Shown here piece by piece: positions 16,708 to 24,778 of a stretch of DNA of 64,000 nt (position 1 is its first letter; each line of letters begins with the position of its first letter). The stretch spans positions 2,529,001-2,593,000 of the forward strand of contig NZ_CP136573.1 of assembly GCF_035194505.1 (NCBI RefSeq), read 5' to 3'. The notes beneath the pieces were generated by a model. That model saw only the letters and a list, made by a program, of their open reading frames with translations. It did no database searches and was not told the DNA's origin. The position numbers and the translations under genes were made by a program. Origin of the DNA: Erythrobacter sp. Lineage in GTDB: Bacteria; Pseudomonadota; Alphaproteobacteria; Sphingomonadales; Sphingomonadaceae.

Positions 16708-17388
16708 ATGCATGTGCGGCGCAAGCGCTATCAGGAAGGTGGGCGGTTCTTCTCGGTCTTTCGGGTCGAACTGGAACCGGACGAGTTGGCTGCTCTCAAC
16801 AGCGCCGGTCTCGGCAGCTTCAAGATCCAGCGCCACGCCGGAGCGATAACCGGCAATTCCTTCACCGCGCTGTCGGTCGCCAATGCGTTCCAGGCGCAGG
16901 TCAACCGCCTGCGCAACCGCTGGAGCGTCGCGCTGGCCCGGACAACGGGCTACATCTTCTTCGATGTTGTGCTGTTCTACCTGCGGCTCATTCGCGACGT
17001 CGTGCTGTTCTTCCTCAAGGTCCTGTTCGGCAAGCGCCAGTCTTTCGCCGACCTGCTGGTCGGCGTGAAATACAGCGCCAAGCGGGTCGAGGATCTCAAG
17101 GAAATCGAGACTTTCGTGCTCGTGTCGATCGCTGCGGTCCATGAGGCGCTGCGCTATGCCATGGACCTCGAGCGCGATGACCTGTTCGAGGACAATGCAT
17201 ATCGCGAGGAGATTCCCGGCCTCACCTTTGCAGGGTCGCTGGCGGTCAGCGAAGCGGGAGCTGCGGGCGATCTCAACACGAACCTTTCGGACCTGTCGGG
17301 GATGCTCGACGAGGATGCTGCGACAGAAGAAACCCTGGACGCGGGCGCGATCGGGGATGTGGTCGGCGCTCTGGCAGACGGGATGTAG
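16708..17388 (+). CDS. Membrane-associated protein of unknown function
   Basis: Protein of 226 aa (a start 30 bases earlier is also possible). The N-terminal domain begins with basic residues (MHVRRKRYQEGGRFFSVFR). A long hydrophobic stretch around residues 80-110 (FFDVVLFYLRLIRDVVLFFL) suggests a re-entrant or membrane-lying helix pair, and the C-terminus is acidic (LDEDAATEETLDAG). No family is recognised. A G-rich RBS (gggtggggg) precedes the chosen ATG. The next gene on the same strand follows after 62 bp and encodes a single-pass membrane protein, so the two may act together. Confidence 0.55.
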   Translation: MHVRRKRYQEGGRFFSVFRVELEPDELAALNSAGLGSFKIQRHAGAITGNSFTALSVANAFQAQVNRLRNRWSVALARTTGYIFFDVVLFYLRLIRDVVLFFLKVLFGKRQSFADLLVGVKYSAKRVEDLKEIETFVLVSIAAVHEALRYAMDLERDDLFEDNAYREEIPGLTFAGSLAVSEAGAAGDLNTNLSDLSGMLDEDAATEETLDAGAIGDVVGALADGM

Positions 17389-17450
17389 GCGCGTCCGGGC
17401 TGGCCGGATGGGGAATCCTTCCAAGGACTTCGCAAAGGAGGCGAGGGAAG

Positions 17451-18005
17451 ATGGTTGAAAGCGCAAATGAACCGATTGGCGATGATCGCGCCGATTTCGA
17501 TGTGAGCACCATCAAGGAGGCCAAATCGCTCTCCACCATCGGGGTTGTGATTGGTGCGGTGATTCCCGGCGTGCTGTTTGTCTTCCTGCTCATCGTCGGC
17601 GCGCTCGCCCCGGCTGAACCAGCCGCCGAGCCGCCAGCCGATGTCGCCACCGATGCAATGGCCGTGGAGGAAGCTGCAGCCGAGGCGGTGGAAGCAGCAG
17701 AGGCCGCGGCAGCGGAGGTGGATCCTGCGCCTTTGGGCGAATACACGATCAGCGCTACTGGAAGGCCGTCCATTTGGGTCCATTTCAACGCGGACGGCAC
17801 CTATGATGATGAGGCTGCAGGCGGCAAATGGACCTATGATGAGAACGGTGTTCTGTGTCTGACCGATAACGGAACGGTATTTGCGATCTGCTCCCAGAAA
17901 ACTTCGGGGAACGATGACCTCTCGACTTGGGCCAATACCGTAAATCCGTCGGTCCAGTTCAATCTCGAGAAGGTCTATCCCGATGCCATGGAGCCTGCAT
18001 ATTGA
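17451..18005 (+). CDS. Single-pass membrane protein with a C-terminal strand-rich domain
   Basis: Protein of 184 aa. The cytosolic N-terminus of about 28 residues is followed by one transmembrane helix (TIGVVIGAVIPGVLFVFLLI), then a low-complexity Ala/Glu/Pro linker (residues about 54-92), then a globular domain with SIWVHFNADGTYDD, KWTYDENGVLCLTD and two cysteines (VLC, AIC) that could pair outside the membrane. The RBS is excellent: AAAGGAGG, 9 bases before the ATG. Function unknown; probably an operon partner of the gene upstream. Confidence 0.6.
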   Translation: MVESANEPIGDDRADFDVSTIKEAKSLSTIGVVIGAVIPGVLFVFLLIVGALAPAEPAAEPPADVATDAMAVEEAAAEAVEAAEAAAAEVDPAPLGEYTISATGRPSIWVHFNADGTYDDEAAGGKWTYDENGVLCLTDNGTVFAICSQKTSGNDDLSTWANTVNPSVQFNLEKVYPDAMEPAY

Positions 18006-18028
18006 GGCCGGGCCGCTGGCACCATGCC

Positions 18029-18496
18029 TTAACGCGCCAGCCCCACCAGCACCCGATCGAGCGCCTGCAAAAACCGCGAGCGGTCGGTCTTGCTGAAGGG
18101 GGCGGGGCCGCCCCCGATCCCGTCCATGCCGGCGCGCAGGTCTGCCATGATCGCGCGCGTGGCAATGGCGCCGCCGATGCTGGCGTGGCTGAATTCCTCG
18201 CCATTATGTTTCAGCACCCGCGCGCCGGCTTTCAGGCAGCGTTCGGCGAGCAGGATGTCGGCGGTGATGACGACGCACTTGCCTTTGGGCAGCCCATCCG
18301 CGGCTTCCGCGATCCAGTCATCCGCCGCGTCGAAGCTGTCGCTCACCACCACGCGCTTGATGCGCGGGCTGTCGGGGATGCGGAAAGGCGCGTTGCTGAC
18401 CACGCGCACCTCGGCGCGGAACCGGTCGGCGACGCGGTAGATCTCGTCCTTCACCGGGCAGGCATCGGCATCGATCAGAATGGTGATGGGTGACAT
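18029..18496 (-). CDS. YaiI/YqxD-family protein (UPF0178)
   Basis: Protein of 155 aa of the UPF0178 family, which has a PIN-like fold. Visible: ILIDADACPVKDEIYRVA at the N-terminus with the conserved Asp pair, VVSDSFDAADDWI, and the C-terminal GGGPAPFSKTDRSRFLQALD block typical of the family. A nuclease role is suspected from the fold but not proven. It converges with the single-pass membrane protein gene and stands alone on this strand. Confidence 0.88.
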   Translation of the reverse strand: MSPITILIDADACPVKDEIYRVADRFRAEVRVVSNAPFRIPDSPRIKRVVVSDSFDAADDWIAEAADGLPKGKCVVITADILLAERCLKAGARVLKHNGEEFSHASIGGAIATRAIMADLRAGMDGIGGGPAPFSKTDRSRFLQALDRVLVGLAR

Positions 18497-19023
18497 GGCG
18501 CCAGTCTAGCCGCGCGGGGCGGGCAGGGTAAGGGGCGCTGGCTGGCTTTCCTACGGATGCGATGTGCGCCATCCTCGCGGCTTGGGTGCCTGAGGGCGAT
18601 TTTGGCCCCTCACTGTCGGGCTTGCGGCGTTTTCCCCGCGTGAAACATTGAAAATACAGTAAAATCAGTATTATACGCGAAAATCACGCGGTTTCAGGCC
18701 CCCTCCAGCCCCGATTTGACCCCCGGATGACCCCCGGATGACCCCCTGATGATCCCGCGTTGACCCCCTCTTGGCCTGCGCGATTAGGTCTTTCGGGCAT
18801 TGTGTGCTATACACTCCGCCGCTGACGTCGAAATTTGCGACGGACTTCGAAATTTGCGCTCCGCCGCTTGCCTCGGGTTCCACCCATCGGCCCCGGCGTT
18901 AACCAGACGACGACTTCCTTTCATCGGACGATTACGCACGACGCTTTGTGCCCGCCGGGCACAAGGCACACCCGCTTGGCCAGTGCCTTGCGGGCAACAT
19001 GTTGTTCTTGAAAGGAACACACC
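18497..19023. other. 527-base stretch without a gene: repeat element plus cspA leader
   Basis: No convincing gene. The left half (18541-18780) is an intergenic element also found at 59525-59765. The right half should be the promoter and long 5' leader of cspA: a direct repeat cgaaatttgcg occurs at 18829 and 18847, and the cspA RBS gaaagga lies just before its ATG. Long leaders are common in cold-shock mRNAs. Confidence 0.6.
18541..18780. repeat. Intergenic element with tandem TGACCCCC units, copy 1
   Basis: Contains, in order, ggctttcctac (18544), gttttccccgcgtgaaacattg (about 18629-18650), ccagccccgatttgacccc (18714), then tgacccccgga units and ttgaccccctctt (18760). The same ordered blocks occur at 59525-59765. 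The spacing between blocks differs between copies, so the conserved words, not the length, are the shared feature. Function unknown. Confidence 0.6.
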
Positions 19024-19236
19024 ATGAGCAAGACCGGAACCGTCAAGTTTTTCAACACCGACAAGGGCTATGGCTTCATCCAGCCCGACGACGGCTCGTC
19101 GGACAGCTTCGTCCACATCACCGCCGTGCAGGCCGCCGGCATGCACAGCCTCGATAAGGACCAGCGTCTGAACTACGAGCTCGAGCGTGGCCGCAACGGC
19201 AAGGAAAGCGCCGTGAACCTCTCGGCTGCTGACTAA
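19024..19236 (+). CDS. Cold-shock protein, CspA family
   Basis: A 70-aa single cold-shock domain that binds single-stranded RNA/DNA. Both RNP motifs are intact: KGYGFIQPDD (RNP1) and DSFVHITAV (RNP2). The RBS is GAAAGGA just before the ATG. It has a long leader in which a cold-responsive structure could form. Contrast with the divergent cold-shock-like gene at 15933. Confidence 0.93.
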   Translation: MSKTGTVKFFNTDKGYGFIQPDDGSSDSFVHITAVQAAGMHSLDKDQRLNYELERGRNGKESAVNLSAAD

Positions 19237-19340
19237 GATGATACCGGCAGGGGGCGGGGCGCCAGAGCGTGCCTCGCCCCTTCGCCACCCCCTGATTGAC
19301 GCACTCCCGCCTTCCCCCCTCTCCCGGCAGGACACCCCCC

Positions 19341-19574
19341 ATGGCCCAGACCTACGAATTCTACAGCGAACGCGCTGATGAAGCCGCCGCGCTTGCTGCG
19401 CAGGCGACGCTCGAGAATGTGCGCGACCGTGAACTGCGCTCCGAAAAGACGTGGCGGGGGCTTGCCGAACAGGCGCGCAAGACTGCGATCCAGCGCGAAA
19501 AGGCCGATCGCGAACGCGCGGAAAAGCGCGCGAACGAGGCTGAAGCTACAGCTCCGGTGGCCGAAGCGCTCTAG
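19341..19574 (+). CDS. Small Ala/Glu/Arg-rich helical protein (77 aa)
   Basis: Starts MAQTYEFYSERADEAAALA and is almost wholly alpha-helical with high charge (REKADRERAEKRANEAEA), suggesting a coiled coil. No family recognised with certainty. Its stop overlaps by 4 bp the stop of the convergent photolyase-like gene. GGCAGGAC lies about 10 bases before the ATG. It lies about 100 bp downstream of cspA. Confidence 0.6.
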   Translation: MAQTYEFYSERADEAAALAAQATLENVRDRELRSEKTWRGLAEQARKTAIQREKADRERAEKRANEAEATAPVAEAL

Positions 19575-20809
19575 CGCGCCCCGGAAATCCCGCATGTCGC
19601 CAGCAGAGCGTCGATCTGCTTGGCTACCCCGAAGAACCCTGCCTTGGCATGCGGCCAGGTGGCGCGGTCGAGATCGCCCAGGAGGGTGATCACGCGCCCC
19701 CCGGATGCCAGTGCCGCAATCTCCGGCGCGAGCGCATCGCGGGTCCATCCGGCGGGTAAGTAAGGCACGGCGATGCGGCTGACGCCTGCGGCTTCGAGCA
19801 GCGGCGCAAGCGGCTCGCCCGCGCTCCACTCTACCGCAGAACAGCCGAACGCCGCTGCGGCCTCGGCCATCCCGCCCGCCAGCGCCCCTTGCGCGAAAGC
19901 CGCGGCATGGGTGCCAAGCGCACCGGGCGAGCGCGCCGCGGCCCGCCCCGCGCCGATCACCAGCGCGGGTGCTTGCGGCAGGGCGAGCGGGGCGTGATGC
20001 GCGGCCTCGTCATGCAGCAGCAGCGCGAAGGGCTCCGCGAAATCCTCAGGGCTTGTCGGCGGCGGCAGATCGAGCAGGCGGCGGGCATATTCCTGCGGCT
20101 CGTTGAGCGGTTCGGCATCCTCTGCCAAGCCCTCGGCGGCCAGCGGACCACCCTCGCGTCCGGCGGTGTAGCGCGCGATATTCTCAGGCCTTGCGAGGTA
20201 GTGCTTGCCCTTGGTGTGCAGCCCCGCGACCCAGCGCCACGACAGCGTGTTCGAGGCGGCATCGGCGTCTATCAGGTGCCTGAGGAACAGGTCCGCACCC
20301 AGCCGCCAGTCGAGCTTCAGCGTGAAGATCCAGATGCTCGCAAACCACATCCGCGCGTGATTGTGGAGGTAGCCGGTCTCTACCAGCTCCTGCACCCAGA
20401 CATCGAAGGCGGCGATGCCGGTGCGCCCTTCCACCGCCTCAGCATAGGCCTTGCGCAGGCCGGCATTCGCCTCCAGCGCGGCGAGCCCATGGTCGCGGCC
20501 CTTGCAGTAATCGTCCCAGATCTGGGGGCGCTGTTCGAGGTAGCCCTTGAAGTAGAGCCGCCAGAACACCTCGGCGATGAACTTCTCCGCCGCCCGCGGG
20601 GAATGCTGGCCGAGCACCGCCTCCAGCACTTCGGGCGCGCCGATCAAACCGGCGTGGAGCCAGGGCGATAACTGGCTGACATTGCCACGCGCGCCTTCTG
20701 CGGCCGGACCATCATCGGCGTTGCGGGTTTCGGCATAGTGGCGCCCGGCGGCGGGCAGAAATTCGGCGAGGCGCGCAAGGCCGCGCGCGCGGGAAGGGGT
20801 GAAGTCCAT
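19571..20809 (-). CDS. Photolyase/cryptochrome-like FAD protein with unusual domain order
   Basis: A 412-aa protein whose first 220 residues match the C-terminal FAD-binding half of DNA photolyases: LSPWLHAGLI (47-56), GRTGIAAFDVW (128-138), GYLHNHARM (146-154), and DADAASNTLSWRWVAG (181-196). The usual N-terminal alpha/beta antenna domain is absent from the N-terminus. Instead residues about 270-405 form an alpha/beta-looking segment (ALVIGAGRAAA..., GEPLAPLLEAAGVSRIAVPY) that resembles a degenerate antenna domain placed after the FAD domain. A light sensor or repair role is possible; the substrate is unknown. Start ATG at 20809. Confidence 0.75.
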   Translation of the reverse strand: MDFTPSRARGLARLAEFLPAAGRHYAETRNADDGPAAEGARGNVSQLSPWLHAGLIGAPEVLEAVLGQHSPRAAEKFIAEVFWRLYFKGYLEQRPQIWDDYCKGRDHGLAALEANAGLRKAYAEAVEGRTGIAAFDVWVQELVETGYLHNHARMWFASIWIFTLKLDWRLGADLFLRHLIDADAASNTLSWRWVAGLHTKGKHYLARPENIARYTAGREGGPLAAEGLAEDAEPLNEPQEYARRLLDLPPPTSPEDFAEPFALLLHDEAAHHAPLALPQAPALVIGAGRAAARSPGALGTHAAAFAQGALAGGMAEAAAAFGCSAVEWSAGEPLAPLLEAAGVSRIAVPYLPAGWTRDALAPEIAALASGGRVITLLGDLDRATWPHAKAGFFGVAKQIDALLATCGISGAR

Positions 20810-20873
20810 GGGCGGGCAATGCCTTGGCGCGCACGCGGTTCCGCCCTATTCCTGCAAGTGAGGAGAGACTTTC

Positions 20874-21323
20874 ATGCAACCCTGCCGCCTTCCGCTGCTC
20901 GCCGCGCTCGCGCTGGCCGCCGCCTGTACCCCTGCCAAGACCGACGGGATCGATCCGCAAGGCAAGGCCTTCGATGCGGTGTCACCCGACGAGGTGGTGA
21001 CGCTGATGGGCAACGAGCCGTTCTGGAACCTCAGGATCACCCGCGACACCGCGCTGTGGACCACGCCCGAGAACCCTGACGGTACGCCAATCGCCGTCAC
21101 CCGCTTTGCCGGAAATGGCGGGCTGGGCTTTAACGGCACGCTCGATGGCAAGCCGCTCACCGCCGCGCTCACCCCCGGGCAATGCTCCGACCAGATGAGC
21201 GACCGGCGCTATCCCTTCGTCGCCACTATCGCTTTGGGCGGGGAGACATTGCAGGGCTGCGGCTATACCACAGGCCAGCCGTTCACCGGCGGCGAAGGTT
21301 CATCCGAGGGAGACACACCATGA
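20874..21323 (+). CDS. COG3650-like lipoprotein
   Basis: Predicted lipoprotein of 149 aa: the signal peptide ends in the lipobox LAAAC with Cys18. The mature part has GNEPFWNLRIT, which is the hallmark of the COG3650 predicted membrane/lipoprotein family, followed by CSDQMSDRRYPF and QGCGYTTG, two cysteines that probably pair. The molecular role of the family is unknown. Its stop overlaps the start of the next gene (ATGA), implying translational coupling. Confidence 0.8.
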   Translation: MQPCRLPLLAALALAAACTPAKTDGIDPQGKAFDAVSPDEVVTLMGNEPFWNLRITRDTALWTTPENPDGTPIAVTRFAGNGGLGFNGTLDGKPLTAALTPGQCSDQMSDRRYPFVATIALGGETLQGCGYTTGQPFTGGEGSSEGDTP

Positions 21324-21727
21324 CCATGACCGGAGGCTGCCTGTGCGGCAAGGTGCGCTACACCTGCGAGAGCGATCCGCTGCTCTGCGTCACCTGCCAT
21401 TGCAAGAACTGCCAGCGGCAGGCGGGATCGAGCCTTTCGGTGATCATCGGCGTGCCCACCGATGCCGTCAGCCACGAGGGCGAGCTCACCACCTATAACG
21501 ACACCGGCGACAGCGGCGCGACCGTGCGGCGGCAGTTCTGCGGCACCTGCGGATCGCCGGTGTTCACGCGGGTCGAAAGCCCGCCGGGGATGATGTTCAT
21601 CAAGGCCGGAACGCTGGATGATACCAGCATCCTCAAGCCCGCCTTCCACTGCTACACCAAGAGCAAGCAGGACTGGGTGGAGCTGGGCGATATTCCCGGC
21701 TTCGAGACGGTGCCCCAAGGGCTCTAG
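21320..21727 (+). CDS. GFA-family zinc protein
   Basis: Protein of 135 aa of the glutathione-dependent formaldehyde-activating (GFA/CENP-V) fold. Zinc ligands are visible: CLCG (Cys7, Cys9), CHCKNC (Cys26, 28, 31) and CGTCG (Cys74, 77). Members bind glutathione or act on small electrophiles; a formaldehyde role is not implied by the fold alone. The ATG overlaps the stop of the lipoprotein gene by 4 bp and the bases cgaggga upstream serve as the RBS. Confidence 0.9.
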   Translation: MTMTGGCLCGKVRYTCESDPLLCVTCHCKNCQRQAGSSLSVIIGVPTDAVSHEGELTTYNDTGDSGATVRRQFCGTCGSPVFTRVESPPGMMFIKAGTLDDTSILKPAFHCYTKSKQDWVELGDIPGFETVPQGL

Positions 21728-21749
21728 AACGCGCCTCTAGAACGCGGCT

Positions 21750-23198
21750 TTAGAACATCCCGGGCACTTCGAACTGCCCGGCGCGGGGGCGGTCCGACAT
21801 CAGCGGTAGGCGATCGGGCAGATCGAGGCCGGAACGCGCGCGCTGCGCCTCGTCCGCGCCCTTGGGTGATCCTGCGATCGGCGTGCAGCTGCGTCCGGCG
21901 AGGAAATCGAGCGCGGTGCGGATCGAGGCCTCGTTCGTATCGCCCAGCGGACGGGTGATATCGTCTCCGGCGCGGCAGGAATTGGGCACCACGCCCGCGA
22001 GGCCGTTGAAATATTCGCCCTGGCCGTTTGCGTTCACCGTCTGGAAGGTCAGCGCGCGGATGCGCAGATCGCAGGCGGCGAGGTCAAACCCGTCCTGCCC
22101 CACCGGCTTGCCAAAGGTGTTGCCGCCCACCAGCGCCATGTTGGTGCCGAGATAGGGGATCATCGCATTGGCGATCAGCTCGCTGGCCGAGGCGCTGGCG
22201 CTGGTGGTGATGAAGGCGAGCCGCGTCGGCGCAATCGCATTGGCTTCGCTGCGGAAGGTGCGGGTGGTGTTGAGCGCGGATTTGGAGGCGCGCAGCACGG
22301 TGCGGCCGAACACCTGTCCGGTGCGGCCCGATCCGAGCAGATCGCCCATCACCTCGGCCACTTCCACCAACCCGCCGCCATTATAGCGCAGGTCGATGAT
22401 GACTTCGCTCACCCCCTGCGCACGGAACTGGCCGAAGGCGCTGCGCAGCTGGTTCGATGCATCGGCGACGATGAAGGTGCGCAGGTTGATATAGCCGACC
22501 CGCTTGGGGCCATCATTGAGGATCACCGCGCCGTAACGGTCGGACACCGGATCGAGCGCGAAGTCGGTCTTGGTCACCGAGCGCTCGATGGTCGGCCCGC
22601 CGGGCTGCTGGATGAAGCGCAGCACGCGCGCAGTGCCGGCGGTGGTGGGGCCGAGGGCATTGACCACGGCTTGCGGCCCGCCGCTTGCCATCAGGCTGGA
22701 GACGCTTTGCAGCGGGTTGGCGGTGGTGCCGATGGCGGTGATCTCGGTCCCGCGGTCGAGCCCTGCGGCCAGTCCGTTGGCGCCTTCGAACGCCTCGGTC
22801 ACGAACACGCGATTGGCTGCCGTGTCATAGAACAGGCGGATGCCGAAGCCCGCCGAGGAGCCCGAGCTGATCAGCGCGTTTTCCTCGGCGATCGAGGTGG
22901 CGAAGGTGAAGCCGCGATCCCGGCTGACCGCCCGCGCCGGGGCGACCCGCGCATCGAGATAGGCCTGCAAGGTGGTGACGCTCGACCGGTTCACGCTCGC
23001 GAGCAGATCGGGGAAGAGGTACCATTCATTGAGGACATTGTCGGCAAAGTCCTGCTGCGCGGCCAGCGAGCAGCCGCCCGTGGCAGGAGGCGTGCCGCCA
23101 CCGCCACCGGTGGGCGGTGTGGTGGACGATCCGCCGCCGCCACAGCTTGCCAATGCAATCGCGAGAACGGAGCTGAGCGCGGTACGGGCGGCATTCAT
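21750..23198 (-). CDS. S41-family peptidase lipoprotein (C-terminal processing protease-like)
   Basis: Serine protease of 482 aa anchored as a lipoprotein (lipobox LASC, Cys19), followed by a Gly/Ser/Pro-rich linker. A PDZ-like region (GFGIRLFYDTAANRVFVTEAF) precedes the S41 core: VIIDLRYNGGG, the Ser region TTSASASASELI and the Lys region GGNTFGKPVGQD. It probably degrades misfolded or tail-tagged proteins in the periplasm. The start at 23198 places the signal peptide at the N-terminus; the longer reading upstream is poor sequence. Confidence 0.88.
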   Translation of the reverse strand: MNAARTALSSVLAIALASCGGGGSSTTPPTGGGGGTPPATGGCSLAAQQDFADNVLNEWYLFPDLLASVNRSSVTTLQAYLDARVAPARAVSRDRGFTFATSIAEENALISSGSSAGFGIRLFYDTAANRVFVTEAFEGANGLAAGLDRGTEITAIGTTANPLQSVSSLMASGGPQAVVNALGPTTAGTARVLRFIQQPGGPTIERSVTKTDFALDPVSDRYGAVILNDGPKRVGYINLRTFIVADASNQLRSAFGQFRAQGVSEVIIDLRYNGGGLVEVAEVMGDLLGSGRTGQVFGRTVLRASKSALNTTRTFRSEANAIAPTRLAFITTSASASASELIANAMIPYLGTNMALVGGNTFGKPVGQDGFDLAACDLRIRALTFQTVNANGQGEYFNGLAGVVPNSCRAGDDITRPLGDTNEASIRTALDFLAGRSCTPIAGSPKGADEAQRARSGLDLPDRLPLMSDRPRAGQFEVPGMF

Positions 23199-23461
23199 GG
23201 GACGAGCGACTCCGGCGAAAATGGCAGCTGTTGGGCGGGATGCAGCAGGCTTTGCTGCTACGCACCCGGGATGCCCAATGGATGCAATGAAGCGCGCCCG
23301 AGGGCAAGCGGGCGCGAAAATCCTAGGGAAAATCACGGATTGGGGGCTGCGCAGGCCTGCTTTTGCGAAGGTTTTCCTCAGAATCCGGCAAAAACCACCC
23401 CCGCCCATCTCGTTTCTCGGGCGTGAAGGGACTAGCAGGAGGGCGATGCAACGACTCAATC

Positions 23462-24049
23462 ATGACTGATTTCCCTGCCTGGCTTGCACCCCGTGTGCCC
23501 GTTTCCGCGCGCCATTCCGGCCTCGCGGTGCTGGCGCTCGGCTCGGCCGAGGTGCTCGGACGCGGCGGTTTTGCGCTGACCAGTCCGGCCTTCGCCGCGG
23601 GCGAGGAGCTCGACGGCAGCTTCACAGCTGCCGAAGAGGACGCGGTTGCGCCTCCGCTGGAATGGAGCGCGCCGCCGCCGGGTTCACAGGAACTGGTAAT
23701 CGTGGTCGAGGAAGCCTCCGCCAAGAGCGCCGATCCCGCCTGCCACTGGCTGGTGTGGGGTCTGCCGGCCCAGCGCGGCAAGCTGCTCGAAGGCGAAGTG
23801 CCGCCGCGCACGGGCAAGAATGCTTTCGGCAATTCCGAATGGCTGCTGCCCGATGTGCCGGAAGGCGAGACGCGCCACTACCTGTTCCAGATTTTCGCCA
23901 CCGACCTGCCGCTCGTGCTGATGCCGGGTGCAAGCCGGGCGGAACTGCTCGCATCACTGCAAGGGTCGATCACGGCCTGCGCGGTGCTCCACGCCACCTT
24001 TACTGGCGGCGGGGATGACGATGCGGACTGGGAAGACGACGATATTTAA
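23462..24049 (+). CDS. YbhB/YbcL-type phosphatidylethanolamine-binding-like protein
   Basis: PEBP-fold protein of 195 aa with no signal peptide. The core follows the bacterial YbhB/YbcL pattern: LTSPAFAAGEELDGSFTA, APPLEWSAPPPGSQELVIV, ACHWLVWGLP and RHYLFQIFATD. The usual DPDA segment reads EEASAKSADPA here. The C-terminus is unusually acidic (GGGDDDADWEDDDI). Ligand and role are unknown. The RBS is weak (aggaggg lies about 17 bases upstream). The SWIB gene follows 30 bp later, suggesting a shared transcript. Confidence 0.8.
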   Translation: MTDFPAWLAPRVPVSARHSGLAVLALGSAEVLGRGGFALTSPAFAAGEELDGSFTAAEEDAVAPPLEWSAPPPGSQELVIVVEEASAKSADPACHWLVWGLPAQRGKLLEGEVPPRTGKNAFGNSEWLLPDVPEGETRHYLFQIFATDLPLVLMPGASRAELLASLQGSITACAVLHATFTGGGDDDADWEDDDI

Positions 24050-24079
24050 GTAACTGCCACTAAGACAAGGGAGTAGAAG

Positions 24080-24331
24080 ATGGCTGGTACGACCAACGCA
24101 CTGCAGAAGCCGGTGACGCTTTCGGGTGAACTCGAAGCGGTGATCGGCAAGGGCCCGATGACCCGTGCCCAGGTGACCTCGAAGGTGTGGGAATACATCA
24201 AGGCCCACGGCCTGCAGGACAGCAAGGACAAGCGTCAGATCAATCCCGATGCCAAGCTTGGCGCGGTGATCGGCAACGCCCAGATCTCGATGTTCAAGAT
24301 GACCGCTGCGGTTTCGAAGCACCTCAGCTAA
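24080..24331 (+). CDS. SWIB/MDM2-domain protein
   Basis: An 83-aa protein consisting of a single SWIB domain: VTLSGELEAVIGKGPMTRAQ, KVWEYIKAHGLQD and KRQINPDAKLGAVIG. SWIB domains are known from eukaryotic chromatin remodellers and occur as small stand-alone proteins in Chlamydia and many alphaproteobacteria; the bacterial role is not established, though nucleoid binding is suspected. The RBS AAGGGAG precedes the ATG. A hairpin terminator lies 35 bp after the stop. Confidence 0.9.
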   Translation: MAGTTNALQKPVTLSGELEAVIGKGPMTRAQVTSKVWEYIKAHGLQDSKDKRQINPDAKLGAVIGNAQISMFKMTAAVSKHLS

Positions 24332-24365
24332 GACTGGCGCCCGCCTTCCGGCGGGATGCCACAGA

Positions 24366-24410
24366 CACGGCGCGCGCGGCCTTCAGGCTTCGCGCGCCGT
24401 TTCGTTTGGG
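24366..24410 (+). terminator. Intrinsic terminator after the SWIB gene
   Basis: cggcgcgcg (24368-24376) pairs perfectly with cgcgcgccg (24391-24399), followed by tttcgttt. The end of the convergent DoxX gene lies within the hairpin, so this terminator overlaps coding sequence on the other strand. Confidence 0.7.
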
Positions 24411-24778
24411 CGACTCACCCACCATGCGAGCCAGATGATCACCGGCTGGGCGAACATGCGCGGCACGTGATAGGCAAGGCCCAGCCCGCCGTCGGCACGG
24501 CCCATGTCCATGAGAAGATGGTTGATATTGGCCGGCCACACGCACAGCGCGTAGAGCGCAAGGCCCCACCCTGCCGCCTGCCGCAGCCTGGCCGAAAAGG
24601 GCTGCACCAGCCCGATTGCACCGAGGATTTCGGCCACGCCCGTCAGCAGCACCACGGCTTCAGGCGCTGGCACCCAGTCAGGGGTGATGGTGAGGAAGGG
24701 GGCAGGCTTGATGAGGTGCACCACCCCTGCCGCGAAATAGAACACCGCCAAAATCCAGCGCAGGATCGCGCGGATCAT
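24383..24778 (-). CDS. DoxX-family membrane protein
   Basis: Protein of 131 aa with four transmembrane helices and the DoxX pattern: ILRWILAVFYFAAGVVHLIKP at the N-terminus, LLTGVAEILGAIGLV in helix 2 and WPANINHLL before helix 4. DoxX proteins are linked to thiosulfate:quinone oxidation or redox stress, but most stand-alone members have no assigned function. The start overlaps the stop of the upstream cupin gene by 4 bp, so the two are co-translated. Confidence 0.85.
   Translation of the reverse strand: MIRAILRWILAVFYFAAGVVHLIKPAPFLTITPDWVPAPEAVVLLTGVAEILGAIGLVQPFSARLRQAAGWGLALYALCVWPANINHLLMDMGRADGGLGLAYHVPRMFAQPVIIWLAWWVSRPNETAREA

Noticed and set aside
18671..18883. Possible 70-aa leftward gene upstream of cspA
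   Set aside because: It covers the TGACCCCC element and the cspA promoter region, with no RBS and no sensible composition.
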